Shown one piece after another: positions 45,214 through 54,627 of a stretch of 64,000 bases of DNA; position 1 is the stretch's first letter; every line of letters starts with the position of its first letter. The notes under the pieces were generated by a model, which did not search any database, was not told where the DNA came from, and saw only the letters and a program-made list of their open reading frames with translations. The stretch is from the NCBI GenBank assembly GCA_002835545.1, contig PIZK01000022.1, positions 17,976-81,975 on the forward strand, given 5' to 3'. The translations under genes were made by a program, and so were the position numbers. This stretch comes from Alteromonadales bacterium alter-6D02 (GTDB lineage Bacteria; Pseudomonadota; Gammaproteobacteria; Enterobacterales; Psychrobiaceae).

Positions 45214-46416
45214 TTATTGTCGCGGGCTGGTTAGAATTGGCCAGTACACGAATAGAAAAATAAGACTCGATATCACCCATAAACTCGCACTGATATTCCA
45301 AGCAAGTAATGAGTAATCTAAGAGGGGAAGTAGTACTCTGACTACAGCAGCGATGACCATCAAAATAAACAACACGGTGATAGCTGGCTTGATGGTTAAT
45401 GCTCGTCCGGTATGACCTAGAGAGACGCGGCCCATCATGGCAAATATCATATTGGCAATGGCGCCTAAGGTGATAACGTGCAGTGCATTGCTAAAGGACA
45501 GGCTGTGGCTAAAATAGCTGACACCCAACGCGATAAGCCCTAATGCCATCATCAAGTAAGACAGATGCAGCGACCATAGCAGGGGGACGGCAATAGTTTT
45601 TAGGCTGTACCAGCGAGACATTCTTAACAAGTGAAGAAGGCCTGCTAGGATCATTAATGGCGCTGGCGTAAACGGTAAAGCGACAAAGCCGCTCATGATG
45701 AAAAAGGTTATACCGAGCACTGAAACAGGCAACAGCATAAGCTCGATCACAGTGTGAGGGGCAGCTTGTGGAGTGTTAGCTCCTCGGGCGGTAAAAAAAG
45801 GAATAACACGGCCGCCAACAACCCCCATCAAGAGCGTAAACATAAGTACGGCAGATTTGGCTAAATGCAGTGCTGTACTGAACTCTTCGATCATGGCGAG
45901 GATTAACATGCTGAGATTAGCCAGAGCTAGCGCTGTTAGTAGGAAAACAAATAAGTAATTACGACGATTTTTTGCACTAACAACTTGGTGGGTAAAGCCG
46001 ACAATGGCAATCAGCCACCACAAAGATTGCGCAATAATCGCAATAGATACACTGTTTTCTGTGTTGATGAATAAACCCGCTCGGACTGATAGCCATAGCA
46101 ACATCATGATGATAATTGGACGACCACTGAGGCTAGGTCTACCAGTCCATGTTTGCGAGGCTGTTAAAATAAACCCTACTGCAACCGTCGCTGCAAAGCC
46201 AAAGAGCATCTCGTGGGTGTGCCACAGAGTTCCAGGTAATATTTGACTGTCTTGGCTGCCAAAAACAGAATAACCGTTGAGTAGCAGTAGCCAGATGATT
46301 AAGCTAAAGGCTGACGCAAGCGTTGCACTTAAGAAAAATGAACGAAAGGCCAGTTGCCAGAGCGGATGAGTCGTTGAGTCTGGTTGCTTTGTTGTTATTG
46401 GTTCTGAAATATTCAT
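45214..46416 (-). CDS. nnrS: NnrS family haem-copper membrane protein
   Basis: 400 residues with about 12 transmembrane helices and the family pattern PLWQLAFRSFFL, LWHTHEMLFGFAATVAVGFILTASQTWTG, GRVIPFF and ALHVITLGAIANMIFAMMGRVSLGHTGR. NnrS proteins protect against NO-derived stress, notably dinitrosyl iron complexes. It immediately follows the 90-residue gene, with no spacer. Confidence 0.93.
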   Translation of the reverse strand: MNISEPITTKQPDSTTHPLWQLAFRSFFLSATLASAFSLIIWLLLLNGYSVFGSQDSQILPGTLWHTHEMLFGFAATVAVGFILTASQTWTGRPSLSGRPIIIMMLLWLSVRAGLFINTENSVSIAIIAQSLWWLIAIVGFTHQVVSAKNRRNYLFVFLLTALALANLSMLILAMIEEFSTALHLAKSAVLMFTLLMGVVGGRVIPFFTARGANTPQAAPHTVIELMLLPVSVLGITFFIMSGFVALPFTPAPLMILAGLLHLLRMSRWYSLKTIAVPLLWSLHLSYLMMALGLIALGVSYFSHSLSFSNALHVITLGAIANMIFAMMGRVSLGHTGRALTIKPAITVLFILMVIAAVVRVLLPLLDYSLLAWNISASLWVISSLIFLFVYWPILTSPRQ

Positions 46417-46689
46417 TTAAAAATCCTTACAACCTAAGCCATATGCGCCGATACAACGAATGACATACCCCAGCTTAAAACTCGCGGCAAACAACATAGT
46501 TGCAATGTGCGCGAAAACTTGAACTGAAAGAGAAAAAGATTGTTCAAACTGAAAAGTAACCAATAAACAGATCGTTGTGATGAGTAGTGAGACCAACATA
46601 GTCCAGTTACCAACAAGGATGCATCGTTGAAAATTTACTTGACTGACGTCTAGCAACGGTTGTCTAGGCATAAAAAATTGTGCGTGCAT
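46417..46689 (-). CDS. Small membrane protein leading the nnrS-hmp unit
   Basis: 90 residues, two hydrophobic helices (about 28-47 and 53-75), and cysteines at 23, 80 and 87 of which two are near the C-terminus. No family recognised. As first gene of the NorR-controlled unit it very likely works in NO defence, perhaps as an accessory to NnrS. Its stop adjoins the nnrS start. Confidence 0.7.
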   Translation of the reverse strand: MHAQFFMPRQPLLDVSQVNFQRCILVGNWTMLVSLLITTICLLVTFQFEQSFSLSVQVFAHIATMLFAASFKLGYVIRCIGAYGLGCKDF

Positions 46690-46733
46690 TAGGTTTATCC
46701 ATCTAAAAATTGCTTAATACTACTAATCGCTAT

Positions 46734-46749
46734 ATCAATATTGATGCCA
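46734..46749 (-). promoter_or_regulatory. Sigma-54 promoter of the nnrS-hmp unit
   Basis: On the minus strand TGGCAT-N5-TTGAT, against TGGCAC-N5-TTGCW. GG and the -12 position keep the required spacing. It lies 45 bp before the first ATG and 54 bp from the nearest NorR site. Confidence 0.7.
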
Positions 46750-46802
46750 AAAGTTTTTATTGTTAATTTTCAGCGGTTTAGTTGTTTGTTTTGTTTTGTT
46801 GA

Positions 46803-46839
46803 GTCATAATGACTCTATTGATTGCGTTGTCAAAATGAC
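46803..46839. promoter_or_regulatory. Two NorR binding sites GTCA-N3-TGAC
   Basis: GTCATAATGAC at 46803-46813 and GTCAAAATGAC at 46829-46839 both match the E. coli NorR element perfectly. Their starts are 26 bp apart. They sit between the divergent norR and nnrS-hmp unit, upstream of the sigma-54 promoter. E. coli norVW has three such sites; I see two here. Confidence 0.88.
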
Positions 46840-46872
46840 TACAATGGGTGTTTTTGTTTGTGGGGATGTCCG

Positions 46873-48456
46873 TTGAGTCAAATTACATCAACAGCATTAA
46901 TTGAATTGTCATTAGACCTAGCACAGAGTTTAACGGCTGATGACCGATTTGATTGTTTGTTAACGACGTTAAGAAAGACCATCACTTGTGAAGCGGTGGT
47001 CGTATTAGCTTATAAAGATCATTATTTACAGCCCCTTGCTTTACAAGGGCTAAGTAGGGAGACTTTGGGACGGCGTTTCATCATTGACGAGCATCCAAGG
47101 TTTCAACGTATTTGTCAGTCAAAAAAGACCGTTCGTTTTGCTGCTAGTTGTGATTTACCCGATCCTTATGATGGTTTACTTATCGACCGTGAATGTGATC
47201 TCCCTGTTCATGCTTGTATGGGCATTCCTTTATATTTCAATGATAAGTTAATCGGCGTGCTAACCTTAGATAGCCTTACTCCTAATATCTTTGATGACAT
47301 TCCTGAGCGCACTTTAGATGTGATTGCAGCGATGGCTGCAGTGAGCTTAAATACGGCATTAACGATTGAGTTATTAGAGGCAAATGTGCATCACTCAAAG
47401 CAAGTTATGGCCGCACTGAGTCAATCGACTCCATTGAAAAAGCAAGATGACTTAATCGGGCAAAGCCCAACAATGCAACGGCTCAAGCGAGAGATTGGGC
47501 TAGTGGCTCCATCAAATTACTCCGTGCTAATCCAAGGTGATAGCGGTACGGGTAAGGAGTTAGTAGCACAGCGCATTCATCAATTATCTAATCGTAGTGA
47601 ACAGCCAATTATCTATGTTAACTGTGCAGCTTTGCCTGAAAGCTTAATTGAAAGTGAGTTATTTGGGCATGTTAAGGGCGCATTTACGGGGGCTGATAGT
47701 CAGCGTGCTGGTAAGTTTGTTGTTGCTGATGGTGGTACATTGTTTTTAGATGAAGTCGGCGAATTGCCATTAGCAGCGCAGAGTAAATTACTCCGGGCAT
47801 TACAAAGTCAAGAGATTCAAGCGGTTGGCCAAGATAAAGTTATTCATGTCGATGTAAGGGTGATTGCGGCCACTAATCGTGATTTGGCCAATGAGGTAGA
47901 GCAGGGTAACTTTCGTAGTGATTTGTTCCATCGACTAAACGTTTATCCCGTTAGTGTGCCGGCTCTACGAGAGCGCCATGGCGATATTGAATTGTTAGTT
48001 GGCTTCTTTATCGAAAAGCTTAAACGTAAATTAGGTATTAGCCAGCTGAAAGTCGCAGCGAGTGTATTGGATTTTCTACAACAATATGATTGGCCGGGTA
48101 ATGTACGTGAATTGGAGCACTTTTTAAGTCGCTCCGCGCTTAAGGCTAGTGCCAGTGCGCGTAGTCAAGTTGTGACTATCGAGTTAAGTCATTGTGAGCA
48201 GTTACACGCTGTAGTGCCGCTGACGGCGACGTCAACACAATCTGTGGTGACAAGTGAATTGGCAACCGATTTAACTGCGCAGTCAATTGATTTACGAGAA
48301 GAAGTGAATGCGTTTCAGCGTAAAATTGTTAAAAAGATCTTGGCACAAGAGCAGGGCAACTGGAGTGCAGCTGCCAAGCGTCTGAATGTGGATCGGGCCA
48401 ACCTAACCCGCTTAGCTAAGCGGTTAGGTATACAGGTACAAAAGGTAGTTAGCTAA
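46873..48456 (+). CDS. norR: NO-responsive sigma-54 activator NorR
   Basis: 527 residues from TTG 46873 (GGGGA 6 bp upstream; the longer frame from 46822 runs over the second NorR site). The GAF domain keeps residues equivalent to the E. coli iron ligands: R76, D97, D100, C115 and D133. The AAA+ domain has Walker A GDSGTGKE (222-229) and an intact GAFTGA (269-274). A C-terminal Fis-type HTH follows. It would activate the divergent nnrS-hmp unit on sensing NO. Confidence 0.93.
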   Translation: MSQITSTALIELSLDLAQSLTADDRFDCLLTTLRKTITCEAVVVLAYKDHYLQPLALQGLSRETLGRRFIIDEHPRFQRICQSKKTVRFAASCDLPDPYDGLLIDRECDLPVHACMGIPLYFNDKLIGVLTLDSLTPNIFDDIPERTLDVIAAMAAVSLNTALTIELLEANVHHSKQVMAALSQSTPLKKQDDLIGQSPTMQRLKREIGLVAPSNYSVLIQGDSGTGKELVAQRIHQLSNRSEQPIIYVNCAALPESLIESELFGHVKGAFTGADSQRAGKFVVADGGTLFLDEVGELPLAAQSKLLRALQSQEIQAVGQDKVIHVDVRVIAATNRDLANEVEQGNFRSDLFHRLNVYPVSVPALRERHGDIELLVGFFIEKLKRKLGISQLKVAASVLDFLQQYDWPGNVRELEHFLSRSALKASASARSQVVTIELSHCEQLHAVVPLTATSTQSVVTSELATDLTAQSIDLREEVNAFQRKIVKKILAQEQGNWSAAAKRLNVDRANLTRLAKRLGIQVQKVVS

Positions 48457-48495
48457 ACAAATAAAGAGCAAGAGACTGTCTGCCCAATGGATTAC

Positions 48496-49593
48496 CTAGT
48501 GTTCAACGCCGTTGATATCACCTCGCGTGACTGGGTAACCTAGGTTCATCCAACCAAAAATGCCTTCCCATAAGACAGCTGTTCGAGTGTAGCCTTTGGC
48601 TCTTAGTTTATTGATGGTGTAATCAGCAGCGGCTCGTGGGCAAGAGCAATAAGCGACAATTTGGACATCTTTAGGAATGCCGGCAACGGTTTCGTCAAGG
48701 TCGGCATAATAGGGGAAAGGAATCGCGCCTTTTATATGAGCTGTTTGCCACACTGAAGGAACTCTAGTATCAAGTAATACCATTCGTTTATTCGTTAACA
48801 ATGCTTGATTCAGATCTTTGGATGAAACATACATTCCTTGGGACAAATTAAAATTAGGATCACCCCCATGTGGGTTAATGATATAGTGCTCCGGTGTCGG
48901 CATTTTTTTCAATACGGGTTTATCATCTTTCCAACCACTGGCTTTGCTGCGTAAAAAGGCCGTAATGTCATTAATATCAGATTCGCTCAGAATATTTTTA
49001 TATGCTTGCATTGGTGTATCCTGACGGCCGTTTAAGATTGCGTGTTTGATAAATTCATCGGTGTTATGTGCAAGCGCTGATTGATTTCCAAGTGCCGGAG
49101 CCGTTACTCCCTCCCCGTCTTTTCCGTGACAATTAGTACAGTTTTTTTGATAGAGCGATTGGCCATGCTTAATTTCTCCTACGATAGGCTTAGTTGAAAA
49201 TCTTAAGCGGTCATACCCCGCTTGTTCAAATAACCAATAAGTGAGATCCCAAGTTTCAGCAAGGGTCATTGGTCCACCTACCTCATCGAGATAACCGCCC
49301 ATGGCTGTGCCTACGCGCCCGTATGACATCGGCCTTAATATTGCGTGAGGAACGCCAGACTCCATTAAGCTCTTGCTGCGTAATGATGGAGCGTGATCGT
49401 TAGCGTGGCCTTCACGATCCTTACCATGACAAAGCGCACAATATTTTTGATAGTTAGCAGCAGCAATTTTTGCTTGTTCGTTAGTGAGTTTTCTCGGAGG
49501 AGGTAAGGTGCCTCGGTCAGTTGCAAATAATGGTGCTGATAATACCACGCCTAAACATAATACTACGCATGAGATAGCGGCTAAACTTTTCAT
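48496..49593 (-). CDS. Dihaem cytochrome c fused to a rhodanese domain
   Basis: 365 residues: signal peptide (about 1-24), cytochrome c domain 1 with C52-x2-C55-H56 and likely ligand M98, domain 2 with C152-x2-C155-H156 and M195, then a rhodanese fold (about 253-358: VLLDTRVPSVWQTAHIKGAIPFP). The active-site loop starts at C316 and reads CSCPRAAA, with a second Cys (C318). A periplasmic electron carrier joined to a sulfur-transfer domain, presumably in thiosulfate, sulfide or persulfide chemistry. Lies 114 bp behind the sterol-desaturase-family gene on the same strand. Confidence 0.88.
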   Translation of the reverse strand: MKSLAAISCVVLCLGVVLSAPLFATDRGTLPPPRKLTNEQAKIAAANYQKYCALCHGKDREGHANDHAPSLRSKSLMESGVPHAILRPMSYGRVGTAMGGYLDEVGGPMTLAETWDLTYWLFEQAGYDRLRFSTKPIVGEIKHGQSLYQKNCTNCHGKDGEGVTAPALGNQSALAHNTDEFIKHAILNGRQDTPMQAYKNILSESDINDITAFLRSKASGWKDDKPVLKKMPTPEHYIINPHGGDPNFNLSQGMYVSSKDLNQALLTNKRMVLLDTRVPSVWQTAHIKGAIPFPYYADLDETVAGIPKDVQIVAYCSCPRAAADYTINKLRAKGYTRTAVLWEGIFGWMNLGYPVTRGDINGVEH

Positions 49594-49707
49594 GTTATCC
49601 CTTGTTAATCATGTAAATATCAATAGTCCAGCCTACCGATTATAGAGTTGACTAGCAAGGTCATCGCTATAGAAGAAAAATGCCGTAACAATTAATTAAA
49701 ATGTTCT

Positions 49708-50511
49708 CTATTTACTTTTAAAAGGAAAAATAAGTAATGTGTGCAACTTACTATATTGAGGACTTCGATATGCGCTTAAACCGATGTTCATCTCTGCATG
49801 CCCTTTAATGGGCTGAGCTATATAACTACCAAATAGCCTATCCCACAGCGAAATTGTAGCCCCAAAATTACTGTTATATTCTCGTGGAATAACAGAATGG
49901 TGGACGCGGTGCATATCTGGAGTGACAATTAATCGCCGTAGGGTTCGATCGATGTGGTGGGGTAAGCGAAGATTAGCATGGTTAAATAAGGCAAAAGCGT
50001 TTAAGCATACTTCAAAAATAAAAACAGCGATTAAAGGGGCGCCCAGAGCGAAAATAGTAATTAGCTTGATCAACATCGAAATAATAATCTCAAATGGGTG
50101 AAAGCGAACACCCGTTGAAACATCAATATCTATATCGCTATGGTGCACTTGATGCAAACGCCAGAGTATCGGCACGCTATGAAATAGTTTGTGCTGAAAA
50201 TAAATCACCATGTCTAAGATTAGCCATGAAAGTATTGCCGCTGACCAAATCGGTAACTCGATTTGCTGAAAAAGTCCCCATTGTTGTTGCTGACAAAGAA
50301 TGGCTACGCCCATAGCGGCGATGGGAAATATGACTTTTACAGTGAGACCGTCAACGATTACCAAACTTAGGTTGGTGAGCCATCGCTTTGAGCGAGCCAT
50401 TGATAACGAACGTTTGGGGGATAATAGCTCCCATAATGCAATCATGAGAAAAACTAAAGCAAATATACTTAATCTAATGCTACTTTCATGGTCGAGGATC
50501 CAATTGAACAT
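49708..50511 (-). CDS. Sterol desaturase / fatty acid hydroxylase family membrane protein
   Basis: 267 residues, about five hydrophobic segments. Di-iron histidine clusters: H107-x3-H111 (HKLFH), H120-x2-H123-H124 (HQVHH), H178 in FNHANL, and H201-x2-H204-H205 (HRVHH). The family hydroxylates or desaturates lipids in the membrane; the substrate is unknown. Same strand as the downstream cytochrome-rhodanese gene and the upstream binding-protein gene (68-bp gap), so a three-gene unit is possible. Confidence 0.9.
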   Translation of the reverse strand: MFNWILDHESSIRLSIFALVFLMIALWELLSPKRSLSMARSKRWLTNLSLVIVDGLTVKVIFPIAAMGVAILCQQQQWGLFQQIELPIWSAAILSWLILDMVIYFQHKLFHSVPILWRLHQVHHSDIDIDVSTGVRFHPFEIIISMLIKLITIFALGAPLIAVFIFEVCLNAFALFNHANLRLPHHIDRTLRRLIVTPDMHRVHHSVIPREYNSNFGATISLWDRLFGSYIAQPIKGHAEMNIGLSAYRSPQYSKLHTLLIFPFKSK

Positions 50512-50579
50512 GAGTGGCCTTTTCTATAATGATAAGCTCAACATTAGCATAGATTTTCGGGTGATTAAAATGTTGCTAA

Positions 50580-51557
50580 TTATTCGATGAACTTGGCTTT
50601 TTTGAATAATCTAGGGGGGAGTGATAGTTGCCATCGTCTTAGCTCTGCATGACTGAATATAAAACTTCCGCGATGAGGGGTTGTAATTGGAGGGCGCTGT
50701 TTCCCAGCATAAAATAAGTTGACTTTTTTAGCAGCTTCCACACCTTGCTCTTGGCCACTAATGGTTAACCCACCGATTGCCTTGCCTTGGCCAACAGAAA
50801 AAGACCAGAAAGAAAACACCGGAACCGGGCTATTTTTGCTGGTCCATTTAGTGACATAATCAACCGTTAACGTGTTATTAACTTCATTTTTAAGAGTGGC
50901 GTAAGTTGCAAGAATGATTGCATCATACCCTTGTTCTTGACTGCCTTTGGTGCTCTGTTGCCAGTGAGAGAATGTTGATGAGATTACCGTATCGACCTGA
51001 ATGTTACCGATAGAGTGTGACAACCTATTACCTAATGAAGTTTTAACTATTTCGCGAGAGCTAACGCTATCACTCATTAATATTTTTACTTTGCGAACTT
51101 GTGGAATAACAGCTTTAATCATTGCGATCGAACGTTTCATGAGTGGCCGCTCTAAAACCCCTGATACATTGTTGGTTAAAGGGACATAACGACGAGGGTT
51201 TGCATTAATACCTAAGAAGACAATAGGAATTTGTTGTTTTAAAAGCCTGCTGCCTAGCAGCCTCAAAGCATTATCATCGGCGAGTACGACAAGTTCGGCA
51301 TTTTGCTCAATGACAAAGTCATAAGCCAGTTGCGCTCTTTGATGAAATAGCTCTTTAGGCAAGCGTTTAGTATCCATTGAAAACTCAAGTAAAGAGACAT
51401 CAACTAACGTATCTTTTAATCCTTGAGTATATTGTTTTACCCACAAAAAGTCTGTGTGATAACTGTGAATTAGAGCTACACGCTTTTCTTCAGCTTGGGG
51501 GGCGCTCATTAAAAAGACTTGAAATATGATTAAAGTGACAAAAAAGCAAGAGCGCAA
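50580..51557 (-). CDS. ABC-type substrate-binding protein (ABC_sub_bind family)
   Basis: 325 residues with a signal peptide (to about 22). The mature domain begins KRVALIHSYHTDFLWVKQYTQGLKDTL and has ELVVLADDNALRLLG, IPIVFLGINANPRRY, VSGVLERP and GGLTISGQEQGVEAAKKV, the two-lobe periplasmic pattern. No ABC permease is nearby. The start is TTG 51557 with AAAAGG upstream. Divergent from H-NOX and its kinase, so it may serve as a periplasmic ligand sensor rather than a transporter part. Confidence 0.8.
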   Translation of the reverse strand: MRSCFFVTLIIFQVFLMSAPQAEEKRVALIHSYHTDFLWVKQYTQGLKDTLVDVSLLEFSMDTKRLPKELFHQRAQLAYDFVIEQNAELVVLADDNALRLLGSRLLKQQIPIVFLGINANPRRYVPLTNNVSGVLERPLMKRSIAMIKAVIPQVRKVKILMSDSVSSREIVKTSLGNRLSHSIGNIQVDTVISSTFSHWQQSTKGSQEQGYDAIILATYATLKNEVNNTLTVDYVTKWTSKNSPVPVFSFWSFSVGQGKAIGGLTISGQEQGVEAAKKVNLFYAGKQRPPITTPHRGSFIFSHAELRRWQLSLPPRLFKKAKFIE

Positions 51558-51686
51558 ATGAAATGACCTTTTTAATGCTTCGTTATTAAATCATAGCAAG
51601 CTATTGCGCCCTTTGCTTTTTCTATGATTGAATGATGAGTAATGGCTTTTAACTGAGCAGATTAATAATTTTTTGGAGAGAGTGAT

Positions 51687-52235
51687 ATGCAAGGATCTAT
51701 ATACACAGCTTTTTCAGATATGGTTATTGAACAAATGGGAATGGAGTCATGGAATGAGTTGATTGATGAAACTAAGCCACCTTCTCAAGGGATATACACT
51801 GCAGGTGAACAGTATCAAGATAGTGAACTCATCAATATGGTTGTGTTGCTTGTTGAAAAAACAGGTTTACCAATTGAGCAATTATTAGAAAGTTTCGGTG
51901 AGTTCTTATTCGATAAATTGTATAAAAATAGCCCAGCAGATTTATCTAACATTGATAATTTAAGAGATTTCTTACTTGCGATTGACTCAGTCATTCATGT
52001 GGAAGTGAAACGATTACACCCTCAAGCTTATCTCCCTAAATTTAAATATATTGAAGATAGAGATGACCAATTGACTCTTCAATATTTTTCAAAACGAAAG
52101 TTATGCCATGTTAGTGTCGGGCTGATTAAAGGTGCTGCTAACAAATTCAAGCAAAAAATCCAACTTGAGCACCCGATTTGCATGCACAAAGGAGCAAAAT
52201 ATTGCGAATTAGTAGTGATTTTCAAGGAGGGTTAA
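51687..52235 (+). CDS. hnoX: H-NOX haem NO-sensor protein
   Basis: 182 residues, the full H-NOX (HNOB) domain: haem ligand H104 (IDSVIHVEVKRLHP), P115 near the haem and the porphyrin-binding Y133-x-S135-x-R137 (YFSKR). No tyrosine-type distal pocket can be judged without structure, but proteobacterial H-NOX next to a kinase usually bind NO selectively. GGAGAG lies before the ATG. The stop adjoins the kinase start with no gap. Confidence 0.95.
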   Translation: MQGSIYTAFSDMVIEQMGMESWNELIDETKPPSQGIYTAGEQYQDSELINMVVLLVEKTGLPIEQLLESFGEFLFDKLYKNSPADLSNIDNLRDFLLAIDSVIHVEVKRLHPQAYLPKFKYIEDRDDQLTLQYFSKRKLCHVSVGLIKGAANKFKQKIQLEHPICMHKGAKYCELVVIFKEG

Positions 52236-53183
52236 ATGACCGAAAATACTTATAAAATCGCTTATGAAAGAGAGAGGCAAGCAAGGCTTCGTGCCGAATT
52301 CTTATTGGATGAGAAAACAAGGGAGTTATATCAAAATGTCGTTAGTCTTGAGGAGGCGTTGGCTGATCTAAAAGCAACTCAGAAAAAGCTGATACAGTCA
52401 GAAAAAATGGCGTCTATAGGTCAAGTCGCCGCCGGCGTTGCTCATGAAATAAATAACCCACTAGGTTTTTCGTTGAGCAATGTGAGTACATTTGAACAGT
52501 ATTGTGAGTCATTGCTGAAGCTAGAAAGCTTTGTTCATACTGAGCTTCCTAAGATTGGCAATGAACAATTTGTTAATCAGTATTTAGCATTAAGGAAAGA
52601 GGAAGACATTGACTTTATCCATGAAGACTCTAATGAAATTATTGAGTCAACGCTGGTTGGGTTAATGCGGATAAAGAAAATAGTGGCTAGCTTAAAAAAT
52701 GTTACACATCAAAGTATCAGCGAGAAAAAGCTGTGTAATATTAATGATTGCATTCGCGAGTCTCTGGATGTTGTTTGGAATGAATTAAAGTATGGCATGG
52801 AAGTGGAATGCCATTATGGCCATATCCCACCTGTATTATGTGAGAGCAGTGAAATACATCAAGTGCTAATGAATATGTTTATTAACGCTAAGCACGCGTG
52901 TGATAACAAAGGAAAGTTAGATATATCCACTAGCCGAATAGAAAAAGATGATCAGTCTTGGGTTGCTATACAAATTAAAGATGATGGGCGTGGGATTGCT
53001 AGTGACTCTCTTGATAAGATATTTGAGCCCTTTTACACTACTAAGCCCGTTGGTAAAGGCACTGGCCTAGGGTTGTCTGTGTCACATGGCCTAATTCGAA
53101 GCCATGGTGGAAAAATTGAGGTTACTAGTATTGAAGGTGAAGGTACTACCTTCACCATCTTACTTAAAATATGTTCAGCATGA
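52236..53183 (+). CDS. hnoK: H-NOX-associated histidine kinase
   Basis: 315 residues, soluble. An N-terminal coiled coil (about 8-60, TYKIAYERERQARLRAEFLLDEK), phospho-acceptor H70 in GVAHEINNPLGF, and an ATPase domain with N-box NMFINAKHA, G1 DDGRGI and G2 GTGLGLSV all intact. No sensory domain of its own, so H-NOX is the input. No response regulator lies beside it; the HnoB/HnoC/HnoD partners known in Shewanella would have to be elsewhere. Confidence 0.93.
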   Translation: MTENTYKIAYERERQARLRAEFLLDEKTRELYQNVVSLEEALADLKATQKKLIQSEKMASIGQVAAGVAHEINNPLGFSLSNVSTFEQYCESLLKLESFVHTELPKIGNEQFVNQYLALRKEEDIDFIHEDSNEIIESTLVGLMRIKKIVASLKNVTHQSISEKKLCNINDCIRESLDVVWNELKYGMEVECHYGHIPPVLCESSEIHQVLMNMFINAKHACDNKGKLDISTSRIEKDDQSWVAIQIKDDGRGIASDSLDKIFEPFYTTKPVGKGTGLGLSVSHGLIRSHGGKIEVTSIEGEGTTFTILLKICSA

Positions 53184-53202
53184 GCTTTTGATTGATGTTG
53201 AA

Positions 53203-54270
53203 TTAAGAGTTACTTTCTTCATCATCATGTATCAGATTCTTGTTATTGTTGACACGAGAACGCCACTTTTCTTTCGCGACAGTCTGCATGTCTAATGCCT
53301 GATCTCTTTCATCAACAATCTCAATGCCCATTAAGGCTTCGATAAGATCTTCCAATGTCACAATACCTTGGACATCACCATACTCATTAATCACCAGTGC
53401 AATTTGAACACGTTTCTCTAACAAATTTTGAAACAGGCGCGGTACTGGCAAGCTACTAGGGACGGTATAAAGCGGTTTCACTAGTTTGCTGATTTTGTAG
53501 TCACCATCTAATCGGTGGTAAGCAAGCATGATGTCATTTTTATGAACAAAACCAATAATATCATCACTGTCTTTATCGAAAACTAGAACGCGAGAGAAAG
53601 ATATTGAGCCATGTTGATTTAAATATTGTTCAACGGTTAAATCTTTATGCACTTTAAATATAACAGTACGTGGAGTGATGACTTGCTCGAGTTTTATTTG
53701 CCTGAATTTAAGTAAGCTTGTGATGATTGAGCTTTCTTCTTGTTGTAACACTCCAGACTCTAAGCCCAAGCCTGCCATTGCTTCAATTTCTTGACGAATG
53801 AAATGGCTGTCATCAGTTTTTGGGGCGAATAACTTTGTGATTAAATCTGACAGCCAAATAAATGGTTTTAAAACACGAACCAACCAAACTAAAGCGACAG
53901 AAACCGGGCTACAAAGTGAACGCCAATAGTTTGCGCCAAGAGTCTTTGGAATGATTTCTGATAAGACGAGAACAAGTAATGTCATGATGGCAGAAGCGAT
54001 GCCGATCGCTGCATCACCAAATACGGCAGCCGCTTGAGCACCAACGCCTGCTGCACCTGCGGTATGGGCTATAGTGTTTAAAGTCAGGATAGCTGCTAAA
54101 GGTTGATCGACTTTCTCTCTTAAGCCCTCTAATCTAAGAGCTAACGTTGGTTTTTCTTTTTTTAAACTCGCCACATAACTTGGGGTAATACTAAGTAGTA
54201 CAGCCTCCATGATCGAACAAAGGAATGAAATGCCAATCGCTAGGCACATATAGGTAATAAGTAGAGCCAC
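53203..54270 (-). CDS. CNNM/CorC (hemolysin C) family transporter
   Basis: 355 residues: DUF21 membrane domain (about 1-170, three or four helices, with CSIMEAVLLSITPSYV and ALVLSEIIPKTLGANY), a CBS pair (about 200-320, ISFSRVLVFDKDSDDIIGFVHKND, ALVINEYGDVQGIVTLEDLIEALMG), and no CorC_HlyC C-terminal domain, only a short acidic end. Family members act in Mg2+ or Co2+ efflux or homeostasis. Confidence 0.88.
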   Translation of the reverse strand: MALLITYMCLAIGISFLCSIMEAVLLSITPSYVASLKKEKPTLALRLEGLREKVDQPLAAILTLNTIAHTAGAAGVGAQAAAVFGDAAIGIASAIMTLLVLVLSEIIPKTLGANYWRSLCSPVSVALVWLVRVLKPFIWLSDLITKLFAPKTDDSHFIRQEIEAMAGLGLESGVLQQEESSIITSLLKFRQIKLEQVITPRTVIFKVHKDLTVEQYLNQHGSISFSRVLVFDKDSDDIIGFVHKNDIMLAYHRLDGDYKISKLVKPLYTVPSSLPVPRLFQNLLEKRVQIALVINEYGDVQGIVTLEDLIEALMGIEIVDERDQALDMQTVAKEKWRSRVNNNKNLIHDDEESNS

Positions 54271-54627
54271 TGTATCCTCAGTTAACAGCTAACAGGTATA
54301 TAGCTACATTGTATCTGAATTTCGTGAAAACAGTGAGAATTAACCATCATTGAGTTTAGTTATGCATTAAATCTTTTTAGTGATTAGATAGTGAGTCGTC
54401 AGCGAGTTGTTGCTTCATTTAAAGATACATAGCAGAGTAAAATGTAAGGTTGATTGAAAATTAAGCAGTAACTGTGTGATAATATTTAGTCAGTTTGTGT
54501 CGTTTTTAACGGCGGCCTGATGCATTGATAAAGTTCAACGGAGTAAACGCTTGGCAGGTTATCTGCCTACTGTGTTCATTGCTGCATTAAACTGGGGTGT
54601 CTTTTATCCACTGAGAAAGGACGGGCT
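54271..54627. other. Divergent promoter region, no gene
   Basis: 357 bp between the CorC-type and KefB-type genes. No useful frame. A small hairpin GGCAG-GTTAT-CTGCC lies near 54552-54566 without a T tract, so it could be leader structure for the antiporter mRNA. AAAGGA precedes the ATG at 54628. Confidence 0.5.

Noticed and set aside
50580..51557. Part of an ABC importer operon
   Set aside because: No permease or ATPase gene adjoins it.
54552..54566. GGCAG/CTGCC hairpin as a riboswitch
   Set aside because: Single 5-bp stem without further conserved structure.
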